NCBI RefSeq assembly: GCF_000482245.1
Contig: NZ_AWNH01000006.1
Location: 1-64,000 of the forward strand
Direction of reading: 5' to 3'
DNA length: 64,000 nucleotides
Source: Leptolyngbya sp. Heron Island J
GTDB lineage: Bacteria > Cyanobacteriota > Cyanobacteriia > Phormidesmidales > Phormidesmidaceae
In this document: piece by piece, positions 41,045-49,231 of the stretch
Numbering within the stretch: position 1 is the stretch's first letter
How the letters are laid out: the number at the start of each line of letters is the position of its first letter
The notes under the pieces: model-generated
Told to the model about the DNA's origin: nothing
What the model saw: the letters and a program-made list of their open reading frames with translations, nothing else
The model's database searches: none
Made by a program: the position numbers and the translations under genes

Positions 41045-43171
41045 ATGATTATGGAACGCATTGATGCGCGGCCCACCCACACCCAGGCTGGATTTAAGAT
41101 TCGTCGCGGTCGCCCCTTTCCCTATGGTGCAACCTTGGTTCCCAATGGCATCAATTTTTCAGTTTTTTCTAGTGGTGCGACTAGCTGTGTGCTCGTGTTA
41201 TTTAAGCGACGGGAGAGTCAGCCCTTTGCAGAAATTCCGTTTCCCCAGGAGTTTCGCACGGGTAACGTTTTCGCGATGACCGTCTTCGGCCTCGATCACG
41301 AGAACATTGAATACGGTTATCGCATGGATGGGCCATACAATCCGGAGGCTGGAGACTGGTTCGATGCCAGTAAAGTACTGGCAGATCCCTATGCGAAGGT
41401 GCTCGGCGGGCGAGAAACTTGGGGCAAAACACCTGACTGGAGTGCGCCTCAGCAGTATCGATCCCAGGTTGTGCTGGACGATTTTGATTGGGAAGATGAC
41501 CGGCCATTGGAGATTCCCCACGAGGACCTGGTAATTTATGAGATGCACGTACGCAGCTTTACCTGCCACTTCTCTTCTGGGATTAAAGAGAGTCATCGAG
41601 GCACCTTCGCCGGTATCCGCGATAAGGTCCCTTATTTGAAAGAGCTAGGTGTCAACGCGGTTGAACTGATGCCTGTGTTTGAATTTGATGAGTTTGAAAA
41701 CTCTCGACCTAATCCAGACACTGGAGAAACCCTGTATAACTATTGGGGTTACAGTACCGTAGGCTTTTTTGCGCCCAAGGCTGGCTACGCTGCCACTGGT
41801 CGATTCGGTATGCAGGTGGATGAGTTCAAGGCCCTAGTCAAAGAACTCCATGCCAACGGTATTGAAGTGATTCTTGATGTGGTGTTTAACCACACCGCTG
41901 AAGGTAATGAGCGGGGGCCAACAATCTCTTTTCGTGGGTTAGATAACAAGACCTACTATATGCTGACGCCCGAGGGATATTACTACAACTTTAGTGGCTG
42001 CGGCAATACGCTCAATTGCAACAATCCCATTGTTCGCAACTTTGTGCTGGACTGTCTACGCTACTGGGCGGCAGAATATCACATCGATGGTTTCCGCTTT
42101 GATCTAGCGGCCATTTTAGGGCGCGATCCTTGGGGAGCCCCGCTTGCCAATCCCCCCTTACTAGAGACCCTGGCGTTTGACCCGATTTTGGCTAAGTGCA
42201 AGCTGATCGCTGAAGCTTGGGATGCAGGTGGTCTATATCAAGTGGGGTCTTTTCCTGCCTATGGCCGTTGGGCTGAATGGAATGGTAAGTTTCGCGACTG
42301 TGTGCGCCAATTTCTCAAAGGAGACGCCGACACTATTGGTGAAATGGCACAGCGTTTGCAGGGGTCTCCTGATCTTTATGCACCCGCAGGCCGGGTTCCG
42401 GCTACCTCAATTAACTTCATTACCGCCCACGATGGCTTCACCATTGCCGATCTGGTCTCGTTTAATCAGAAGCACAATGAAGCCAATGGGGAATGGAATA
42501 ATGATGGCGACAACGACAACCATAGCTGGAACTGTGGGGCTGAGGGCTGGACTGAGGATGCTGGCATTAATGCGTTGCGATCGCGCCAAATGAAAAATGC
42601 GATCGCGCTGCTCATGGTGTCCCAAGGTGTTCCCATGCTGCTCATGGGGGACGAAATGGGTCGCAGTAAAAATGGTAACAACAATACCTATTGCCATGAC
42701 AATGAACTCAACTGGCTTAATTGGGATTTACTCAACGCCAATCAAAGCCTGTTTCAGTTCGCCAAGCACTGTATCAACTTTCGCCTAGCCCACCCGGTTC
42801 TTCGTTCCGATCAGCACTTCCAAAATCGTGACTATATGGGCAGCGGCTACGCTGACATCACCTGGCATGGTACACAAGCCTGGAACGCCGATTGGAGTAA
42901 CGGGAGTCATTGCCTTGCCTTTATGCTCTGTGGTAGCCACGCCAAAAGTGGTCGCGTTCAAGACGATTTCATTTACGTGGCTATGAATATGCACTGGCAA
43001 ACCCAGTGGTTTGATGTGCCTGGGCTCCCTGAGGGTAAACAGTGGTATATTTCTGCAAATACAGGGGCTGATGAAACAGATCACTTTGGCCTAAATCACG
43101 AACCTTTGCTCGACGATCAAAAAGGACTGTTGCTCCGCGACAGATCGGTTGTAGTTCTTGTCGGTCGATAA
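41045..43171 (+). CDS. glgX: Glycogen debranching enzyme GlgX (isoamylase-type)
   Basis: 708 residues. A CBM48 N-terminal domain (about 15-130) is followed by a GH13 barrel: VILDVVFNHTAEGN, IDGFRFDLAAILGRD (nucleophile Asp), LIAEAWDAGGLYQVG (acid/base Glu) and NFITAHDGFTIADLVSFN (third Asp). A C-terminal beta domain completes the protein. It hydrolyses alpha-1,6 branches of glycogen. RBS AGGAGG. The STAS-glgX order is that of the icfG cluster, tying storage-glycogen breakdown to partner switching. Confidence 0.93.
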   Translation: MIMERIDARPTHTQAGFKIRRGRPFPYGATLVPNGINFSVFSSGATSCVLVLFKRRESQPFAEIPFPQEFRTGNVFAMTVFGLDHENIEYGYRMDGPYNPEAGDWFDASKVLADPYAKVLGGRETWGKTPDWSAPQQYRSQVVLDDFDWEDDRPLEIPHEDLVIYEMHVRSFTCHFSSGIKESHRGTFAGIRDKVPYLKELGVNAVELMPVFEFDEFENSRPNPDTGETLYNYWGYSTVGFFAPKAGYAATGRFGMQVDEFKALVKELHANGIEVILDVVFNHTAEGNERGPTISFRGLDNKTYYMLTPEGYYYNFSGCGNTLNCNNPIVRNFVLDCLRYWAAEYHIDGFRFDLAAILGRDPWGAPLANPPLLETLAFDPILAKCKLIAEAWDAGGLYQVGSFPAYGRWAEWNGKFRDCVRQFLKGDADTIGEMAQRLQGSPDLYAPAGRVPATSINFITAHDGFTIADLVSFNQKHNEANGEWNNDGDNDNHSWNCGAEGWTEDAGINALRSRQMKNAIALLMVSQGVPMLLMGDEMGRSKNGNNNTYCHDNELNWLNWDLLNANQSLFQFAKHCINFRLAHPVLRSDQHFQNRDYMGSGYADITWHGTQAWNADWSNGSHCLAFMLCGSHAKSGRVQDDFIYVAMNMHWQTQWFDVPGLPEGKQWYISANTGADETDHFGLNHEPLLDDQKGLLLRDRSVVVLVGR

Positions 43172-43223
43172 ACGGACCGATAAAAGACTCGTAGGTAAAC
43201 AAAGTACCACCGATGTGCTTTTT

Positions 43224-43248
43224 CCCTTCCTTCCTTCCTTCCTTCCTT
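43224..43248. repeat. TTCC microsatellite
   Basis: About six tandem TTCC units in the glgX-STAS gap, 95 bp before the STAS start. Repeat-number changes here could alter promoter spacing; that effect is speculative. Confidence 0.8.
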
Positions 43249-43342
43249 TCTAATCCAGGGATCTTATTTTTAGCCGATCTCTAAAGGTGCCCCTCTTTTC
43301 CATTTCCCTAACTTTCCCTAACTTTTACTAAGAGATAAACCC

Positions 43343-43675
43343 ATGACATTTTCAGCAACCCTTGAAACCCGTAACAACGACGCTTTTATTATTCTCTCCG
43401 GCGATCTAGATGCCAGTACTGCCAACGAATTTAAAGCAAAGGTAGAGGAGGCCGCAGCCACCGAGCCTACGGCCCTCATTTTGGATATGACCTCACTTGA
43501 CTATATGGCCAGTGCTGGTCTGCGTGTTCTCATTTTTGCCAATCAAAAAATGGGGAAAGACGTAGATATCTATTTGGTTTCACCTCAAGAACTCGTGCGC
43601 AGCACGATTGAAAAGACTGGCTTCCACCACAGCGTTCAGATTGTTGATAAATACGAAAAAGCTGTAACCGCTTAG
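43343..43675 (+). CDS. STAS-domain anti-sigma-factor antagonist (slr1859-like)
   Basis: 110 residues, one STAS domain, with loop LDMTSLDYMASAGLRVLIFA and acceptor Ser57. It is the second STAS protein of the cluster, close to the kinase gene. In Synechocystis Slr1859 is the partner phosphoprotein in the same system. It differs from the first STAS protein at the loop (MASAG against MSSAG). Confidence 0.87.
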   Translation: MTFSATLETRNNDAFIILSGDLDASTANEFKAKVEEAAATEPTALILDMTSLDYMASAGLRVLIFANQKMGKDVDIYLVSPQELVRSTIEKTGFHHSVQIVDKYEKAVTA

Positions 43676-43734
43676 CCGAAATATCCCTCTTTTAATCGAT
43701 TTCTGCCCTGGAATTTATATGACCTAGGAATGCC

Positions 43735-43805
43735 GTACAGGCGTTCCATGGAACGCCTCTGCAGACACAATTTTTGGATTTTGTAAAATCCTTATCTCTT
43801 AGAGC
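43735..43805. repeat. Dispersed palindromic repeat, copy A
   Basis: AGGCGTTCCATGGAACGCCT (43739-43758) is a perfect 20-bp palindrome. Its right flank (CTCTGCAGACA, TTTTTGGAT, AAAATCCT) matches the repeat at 48938-49035. A decayed copy with GTTCCATGGAAC lies at 33987. It sits in the STAS-kinase gap. Confidence 0.65.
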
Positions 43806-43823
43806 CAGGGCAGAAAAATAGTT

Positions 43824-43914
43824 GCGATTGCTGATTCAGGGGCTGAACCGATCTAGCGCCATTCCTCTTTAACAGTGTCTCCTAACTCAAGTCATCCCGA
43901 GGATCAGCAATGCC
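43824..43914. repeat. Leader-hairpin / MITE-like element, copy 3
   Basis: TTGCTGAT (43828-43835) pairs with ATCAGCAA (43903-43910), an 83-base span as in copy 2. The internal block GGCTGAACCGATCTA matches the other copies. It ends 33-37 bases before the kinase start. Confidence 0.65.
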
Positions 43915-43947
43915 AAACAGTTACATCTTCTCACTGCAATTTGCCCT

Positions 43948-44385
43948 ATGGAACCAATGACTGTTCCCGGCACGCTCGACTCACTTAAGACCATTGCTAA
44001 CTATGTAATGTCTGCAGCTGAGCAAGCAGGGCTGGAGAAAAAAGAAGCCTACAAACTCAGACTGGCTATTGATGAAATTGCCACTAATACTGTCCTGCAC
44101 GGCTATGAAGAGGCTGGACTCACTGGCAACATTGATCTTACTACCAAAATCACCGATAAAACGATTACCATCACTCTGGAAGATTCAGCTATTCCCTACA
44201 ATCCGCTTGAGCACAATTGTCCTGATGAGAGTGACTTACATCAATCTCTTGCGGAAAGAGACATCGGCGGGCTGGGCGTCTTTTTAGCGATAGATGGTGT
44301 GGATGACTTTACCTACGAATTCATTGACAACCGTAACCGTAACCACTTCACCCTTAACCGCTCCGTTACCAAGCTTACTCGCTAA
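43948..44385 (+). CDS. RsbW/SpoIIAB-like serine kinase (slr1861-like)
   Basis: 145 residues. The HATPase_c_2 fold has N-box LAIDEIATNTVLHGYEEA (Glu43, Asn47, His51), G1 LEDSAIPYNPLEH and G2 ERDIGGLGVFLAID. It would phosphorylate the STAS proteins and sequester a partner when they are phosphorylated. The stop is directly followed by the phosphatase start (0 bp), so the two are translationally coupled. In Synechocystis the corresponding pair is slr1860/slr1861. Confidence 0.88.
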   Translation: MEPMTVPGTLDSLKTIANYVMSAAEQAGLEKKEAYKLRLAIDEIATNTVLHGYEEAGLTGNIDLTTKITDKTITITLEDSAIPYNPLEHNCPDESDLHQSLAERDIGGLGVFLAIDGVDDFTYEFIDNRNRNHFTLNRSVTKLTR

Positions 44386-45873
44386 ATGATTATGCCAACC
44401 CTCTCTCCCCCTCCTTCTATCCCGTTAAAATTTACAGCCCCCGAGGCTCAAAAGCTTGCTGCCGATCTCACCGAAGTAATTTTACCTCTGGGCGTAGCAT
44501 TATCTAAAGAGACCGATTGCGATCGCCTCTTAGAACTCGTGCTCAAAGCCGCCAGAAAACTTTGCTACGCCGACGCGGGCTGTTTTTACCTGCGCAGAGA
44601 TAATACTTTAGAGTTAGTCGCCCTATACAACAACACGCTCAATATTGAAAAAAAAGGTAACTCTATAAAAAGAGACAGACCTACCGAGCCAGTGTCATTA
44701 GAAGATGCTGCTACACATGCCAGTAGCTTGGTCGTTCGTGCAGCCCAATCCGGTGAAACGTTACACATAGCCGATGCTAGGCAGCTACAGGATGCTGAAG
44801 TATCCGTTATTCGAGCATTTGATGCTAAGTATGACTATGAGACGATTTCTTGCTTAACCGTACCGCTAAACGACACTGATGGTAGTGCGATCGCCGTTCT
44901 TCAACTCTTTAACAGCAAAACTCCCAGCGGCGACATTATTCCCTTCAGCGATTACCAGCAGCACGTGATCCAGTGGCTAGCAGCCCAATCTACCGCCGCC
45001 CTTAATAACCAACAACTTCTCCAACAGCAGGTTAACTTTCTTAAGGGCGAACGCGACTTACAAATTGGCCGTCAAATTCAGCTCGACTTTCTACCCGAAA
45101 CCCTCCCAAAAATTCCCGGCTGGGAAATCGCCGCCACCTTCCATCCTGCTCGTGACGTTGCTGGAGATTTTTACGACGCCTTCCCCATGCCCAACGGTCG
45201 AATTGGTCTGGTAATTGCCGATGTCTGTGACAAAGGTGTGGGTGCAGCCCTCTTTATGTCTCTTTTTCGTACACTGGTGCGGATACTAGCGCGTCAAAAC
45301 TATTCTTTGAGCCTGATAGATCAGCTCACGGGCGAAACACCTCAGCGCCCAGCTAACGCTCGAAAAACCGGATCACGCATTCATCTACCACGCACCGGCA
45401 CCCAGGGTTTACAAAATGCTATTACCCTAACAAATAACTATATTGCCGAAACCCACTTTCGCACCAGCATGTTTGCTACTATGTTCTTCGGCGTTTTAAA
45501 TCCGGCCAATGGCCAAATGATCTACATTAATGCGGGGCATGAAGCTCCTCTGATTTGTGGTTCAGACGGCACGATTAAAGCGCATCTTGGCTCCACAGGC
45601 CCTGCGGTCGGCATGATGCCAAACATGGAGTTCAAGATAGAACAGGTCCAGCTCTGCCCAGGGGATAGTCTCTTTACCTATACTGACGGAGTACCTGAGG
45701 CCCATGCACCTTCCGGTGAAATGTTCTCCGACGAACGTATCCTTGAGCTGTTAGCTCATCCCACTGACTCCATTACAGACACCATAGACCGAATCGAAAA
45801 AGCTGTTCGACACCACATTTCAACCGCCCCCCAGTTTGACGACATCACTATGTTAGCCGTCCGTCGACTTTGA
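44386..45873 (+). CDS. icfG: IcfG-like PP2C (SpoIIE) phosphatase with GAF domain
   Basis: 495 residues. A GAF domain lies at about 35-205 (CDRLLELVLKAARKLCYADA, SCLTVPLNDTDGSAIAVLQL), then a short helix (GERDLQIGRQIQLDFLPETL), then the SpoIIE/PP2C catalytic domain with ARDVAGDFYDAF, IADVCDKGVGAALFMS, INAGHEAPLIC, YTDGVPEAHAPSGE and FDDITMLAVRRL, giving the metal-binding Asp residues. It would dephosphorylate the STAS partners. icfG was described in Synechocystis as needed to coordinate inorganic-carbon and glucose use. The family and context match; the signal bound by GAF is unknown. Confidence 0.88.
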   Translation: MIMPTLSPPPSIPLKFTAPEAQKLAADLTEVILPLGVALSKETDCDRLLELVLKAARKLCYADAGCFYLRRDNTLELVALYNNTLNIEKKGNSIKRDRPTEPVSLEDAATHASSLVVRAAQSGETLHIADARQLQDAEVSVIRAFDAKYDYETISCLTVPLNDTDGSAIAVLQLFNSKTPSGDIIPFSDYQQHVIQWLAAQSTAALNNQQLLQQQVNFLKGERDLQIGRQIQLDFLPETLPKIPGWEIAATFHPARDVAGDFYDAFPMPNGRIGLVIADVCDKGVGAALFMSLFRTLVRILARQNYSLSLIDQLTGETPQRPANARKTGSRIHLPRTGTQGLQNAITLTNNYIAETHFRTSMFATMFFGVLNPANGQMIYINAGHEAPLICGSDGTIKAHLGSTGPAVGMMPNMEFKIEQVQLCPGDSLFTYTDGVPEAHAPSGEMFSDERILELLAHPTDSITDTIDRIEKAVRHHISTAPQFDDITMLAVRRL

Positions 45874-45921
45874 GATTCAGTTCCCGCTGCAACATCAGAC
45901 AATACGATAAGATTTCTCACC

Positions 45922-46704
45922 ATGACACAAATCATATCCATTCATTCATTCCGAGGTGGCACCGGTAAGTCGAACCTGACCGCTAATCTTTCCGTTGCTG
46001 TTGCTCAACAGGGTAAGCGCGTCGGCATTGTCGATACTGACATTCAATCGCCTGGCATCCATGTCATCTTTGGTTTAGATGAAGACAAGTTCACCTTCTC
46101 ACTCAATGATTATCTCTGGGGTAAGTGTACTGTCGAAGAAACAGCTTATGAAGTCGGGGGCAATCTTGTAGATGGTGAAGGCAACCCCGCAAATATTGCT
46201 GGCAACATTTATTTAGTACCTTCCAGTATAAAAGCAGGTGAAATTGCTAGAATTCTCCGCCAGGGCTTTGATGTCGGTCTACTTAACGATGGCTTCCACG
46301 AACTGATCGATACCTTGGAGTTAGACTTTCTGTTTATTGATACCCACCCTGGGCTCAATGAAGAGACCTTACTCTCTATTGCCATTTCAGATGCGGCCCT
46401 GATCGTTTTGCGTCCCGATCGCCAAGACTTTATGGGTACAGCCGTCACTTTGGAAGTCGCTCGAAAACTCAACGTGCCCAATCTCATGCTACTACTCAAC
46501 AAGGCCTCCCCATCTTTTGAGCGTAGATCGTTAGAACAACAGGTAACTGAACGCTATGGCGCTCCAATGGCTGGGCTTTTCTACGAAAATGATGAAATGC
46601 TTCAGTTAGCTAGCAGCGGTATTTTTGGCTTGCACTATCGCGATCATCCGTTTACTCAAGAAGTACAGCAGGTTGCACAACAATTACTTCAGATGCAATC
46701 ATGA
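45922..46704 (+). CDS. MinD/ParA-like ATPase
   Basis: 260 residues. The deviant Walker A is FRGGTGKSNLTANLS (Lys at both signature positions is not present; Arg replaces the usual Lys at the first). The VDTDIQSPG switch, LFIDTHPGLNEE (Walker B) and LIVLRPDRQDFMGT follow. Such ATPases position complexes or act as gene regulators. It overlaps the small winged-helix gene by 4 bp (ATGA). Its place directly after icfG suggests a role in localising or reading out the partner switch; this is inference. Confidence 0.83.
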   Translation: MTQIISIHSFRGGTGKSNLTANLSVAVAQQGKRVGIVDTDIQSPGIHVIFGLDEDKFTFSLNDYLWGKCTVEETAYEVGGNLVDGEGNPANIAGNIYLVPSSIKAGEIARILRQGFDVGLLNDGFHELIDTLELDFLFIDTHPGLNEETLLSIAISDAALIVLRPDRQDFMGTAVTLEVARKLNVPNLMLLLNKASPSFERRSLEQQVTERYGAPMAGLFYENDEMLQLASSGIFGLHYRDHPFTQEVQQVAQQLLQMQS

Positions 46705-46985
46705 CTCACAATGTGAAAAATCGTCGAACTATGATCGATGTGCTGTCACTTGCAGACGTAGAACGATCCGTAGTACACTATATTATGCGTCAGCGGCGTA
46801 GTACGCCAGCACAGCTTTCTCATCACTTCAAAAAAACTGTAGCGGATATACAGCCTATCTTAAATCAACTGGTTACCGACGGCTTTCTCTCAAAAGACCT
46901 TGAGAGTGATAGCTATCAGATCGCCATAAGCAGTCGTCCTCAAAGACCTTCTGCAGAAAAGCTTTGGGATATGATTGGTGATTGA
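46701..46985 (+). CDS. Small winged-helix protein coupled to the MinD-like ATPase
   Basis: 94 residues. VERSVVHYIMRQRRSTPAQL, then HHFKKTVADIQPILNQLVTD and GFLSKDLESDSYQI, gives a winged-helix/MarR-like DNA- or protein-binding fold. The start overlaps the ATPase stop (ATGA), so the two are made together. Together they resemble a ParA plus adaptor pair. Confidence 0.7.
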   Translation: MTHNVKNRRTMIDVLSLADVERSVVHYIMRQRRSTPAQLSHHFKKTVADIQPILNQLVTDGFLSKDLESDSYQIAISSRPQRPSAEKLWDMIGD

Positions 46986-47394
46986 ATCGGGCATCAACTG
47001 AAGCCAAGAAATCCAGGCCAGGTTAGAGTTCGACCTTCGGCAAGGGACCGCACTCCGAATTCTGAATTTTGTGTTAGAGAAATCATATTCTGCATGGGGT
47101 GCTAGGAGCGTCTAGCTTATTCCCTATGTAGAATATTGGGCATTGGCATACATCTCAAAGAATACCCATCGGCACGCCTCTACAAAAATGAGCGACGCTT
47201 TACAAAAGCCTATTTCCTAAATAATTCCGATCTATCTCTCTCCATAATATCTTTACTATCCTGAACGCGATCAAACCCTAGATTTACTAGTCTTCTCTGT
47301 AGCTTTTATTCCATCATCTGTTCACTATAACAGTGAGCTTATCTTTGACGCTAATGCTTAATTGGTTATACTACCGAAGCCCTTAAAACGTGCC
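46986..47394. other. Intergenic region, no gene seen
   Basis: 409 bases without a convincing frame, repeat or RNA. One short stretch, gcacgcctctaca at about 47174, resembles half of the GTAGAGGC palindromes. It presumably holds the promoter of the Cache-HAMP gene. Confidence 0.4.
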
Positions 47395-48891
47395 ATGACA
47401 ATATTAGATCAAGCTGAATCATATGACCCTATGCCGGATAGAGCATCACAGACTAAAAAGCCTTTAGACTTTCAGAAAACGTTAGGAATAAAGGCTTCCC
47501 TGGTAGGTGCTGTTTTGGTCACTGTCACCTTAACGGCGGCTATTGTATATATTCCCTGGGCGATCGCCTCCAGGCGCAATCTCAAGACCATGGTAGCGAA
47601 AAATAATGAAGAGATTGTATTAGGTGCTTCTCACGAAGTAAAACGCCTATTAGGCAGTGCTCGTGCTGCCAACAGCTTAATTCAAAAAAGCTTTTCACAT
47701 GAACTCATAGATTTTGAAGATCCTCAAGCCAGTGAATCTTTCTTTTTAAATCTTTTAGAATCTAATCCCGATTTTACTTGGATACAGCTAGGGTTTGAAA
47801 AGGGTGACTTCTTAGGGGCACAGCGGCTATATGATGGTAATCTCAGAACTCATTTTAGAGATTGGGACGAAGAGACTCAAACCACTCAAAAAAATGTTAA
47901 AACATATGTGACCTCTGCTCCAGACTCTAAGATTTTCGAAACATCTCAGCCGATGGAGCCTGCATTCTATGCACCTGACCGCCCCTGGTATAAAGCTGCT
48001 GTAGAGAATCTGGGTGAGCAGGTTTGGAGCGTATATATCTATCGCTCTACATTGCGTCCTGGATTAGATGCCACCGTAAGTCTTTCTCGTAATAATGAGC
48101 TTTTTGGCGTTGTTGGCGTTGGTATTGGCCTGGAACAACTCTCACAGTTTTTGCGAAAAGAATTATCCATTCAGTCGGGTGGCGAAATTTTTATTATCAA
48201 TTCAAATCGCGAAATTTTAGCATCCACCGATGTCACGGAAATACATCCAAAAAGCTTTGATGGCGACAATGTTGAGCTGAAATTATTGAGTGAGGCGGAC
48301 AATCCATTGTTACGACAAGTGGATGATGCCCTGTCCCATCCTGAGAGCAATGAAATGTTGCTATCAGATAGTTTTCTCCATACAGACAATGAATCTAGAC
48401 AAAGCTACTATATTTCTCTTTCTGATTTAGGCTATTTAGATTGGATGGTTGGTACTGTTGTGCCAACCGATGCATACTTAGGAAAAATCCAGAGAGGCCG
48501 CCAGATTTTGCTGATTGTGAATATCTTTTTTATTCTAGTGACGGCTGGACTGGCAGTTTTCTTATCCGATCGGCTGATTGCTAAGCCTATTTTAACCGTG
48601 GCTCAGGCAGCCTCTGATCTTGAGTCTGAGACTTTTGAAGTGCAGGGTCTGACCAAATTGTCCATTCGCAACGATGAGTTTGGTCAGCTCGCACGCGTAT
48701 TTCAAAAGATGGCTCAGCAAGTAGCTGCGCGGCAGCAGCAGCTTAAAAGACAGGTAACGGCATTAAAAATTGAAATCGATGATGTTAAGCAGCAACAGCA
48801 GGTCAAAAAGATTGTAGAAACTGATTTCTTTCAAGACCTTACTGCTAAAGCAAAAACGCTACGACAGCGTAATACAGATCGTAAACCGTAG
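47395..48891 (+). CDS. Cache-HAMP receptor protein without recognised output domain
   Basis: About 498 residues from the ATG at 47395. TM1 is at about 40-65, then a periplasmic dCache domain at about 70-360 (with SFFLNLLESNPDFTWIQLGF, the ligand motif APDRPWYKAAVE, and GVVGVGIGLEQLSQFLRKEL), TM2 at about 373-396 (LLIVNIFFILVTAGLAVFLS), HAMP (AKPILTVAQAASDLES, SIRNDEFGQLARVF), and a coiled coil (QQQLKRQVTALKIEIDDVKQ) ending the protein. No kinase, cyclase or phosphatase follows. In other cyanobacteria Cache-HAMP is fused to a PP2C phosphatase (HmpU); here it may signal in trans to IcfG. Inference. Confidence 0.8.
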   Translation: MTILDQAESYDPMPDRASQTKKPLDFQKTLGIKASLVGAVLVTVTLTAAIVYIPWAIASRRNLKTMVAKNNEEIVLGASHEVKRLLGSARAANSLIQKSFSHELIDFEDPQASESFFLNLLESNPDFTWIQLGFEKGDFLGAQRLYDGNLRTHFRDWDEETQTTQKNVKTYVTSAPDSKIFETSQPMEPAFYAPDRPWYKAAVENLGEQVWSVYIYRSTLRPGLDATVSLSRNNELFGVVGVGIGLEQLSQFLRKELSIQSGGEIFIINSNREILASTDVTEIHPKSFDGDNVELKLLSEADNPLLRQVDDALSHPESNEMLLSDSFLHTDNESRQSYYISLSDLGYLDWMVGTVVPTDAYLGKIQRGRQILLIVNIFFILVTAGLAVFLSDRLIAKPILTVAQAASDLESETFEVQGLTKLSIRNDEFGQLARVFQKMAQQVAARQQQLKRQVTALKIEIDDVKQQQQVKKIVETDFFQDLTAKAKTLRQRNTDRKP

Positions 48892-48937
48892 CATTCTTGT
48901 AGATTCAATCAGCTCCATACACATTTTGAGCATTAAC

Positions 48938-49035
48938 TTAGGAATGAGGAGGTCCTATCTGTTGTCTGCAGAGGCGTTCCATAGAGCGCCTCTGCAGACA
49001 ACATTTTTGGATCTTATAAAATCCTGATCCCTTAG
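48938..49035. repeat. Dispersed palindromic repeat, copy B
   Basis: A perfect 17-bp inverted repeat (TGTTGTCTGCAGAGGCG, 48960-48976, with its complement at 48987-49003) encloses TTCCATAGAG. The right flank TTTTTGGATCTTATAAAATCC and the left TAGGAATG match copy A (43723-43805). It lies downstream of the Cache-HAMP gene. Confidence 0.7.
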
Positions 49036-49053
49036 GCTCGAAGATCTGGGTCA

Positions 49054-49140
49054 GGGAAGAAGTGGGAAGTTGGAACAACACTCAGTTCTGACCTCCCAAT
49101 ACCGACTTCTTTCCTGAAAAAATGTCCTTTAAGTGGATAC
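49054..49140. repeat. Direct repeat flanking ltrA (right member at 50499-50595)
   Basis: An imperfect repeat shared by 49054-49140 and 50499-50595: both begin GGGAAGAA, then TGGAA, TGAYCTC, ATAC and AAAATGT, and both end TTAAGTKGATAC. The two copies bracket the LtrA gene. Similarity is moderate and was judged by eye. Confidence 0.45.
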
Positions 49141-49231
49141 TTGAGATTATGTTCAAAGACTCAGCAGAAACTCTCAATACCTCAATTTTCTCATCTGCCT
49201 AAATCCAGTTATGGACTGCATCTAACAAGTG

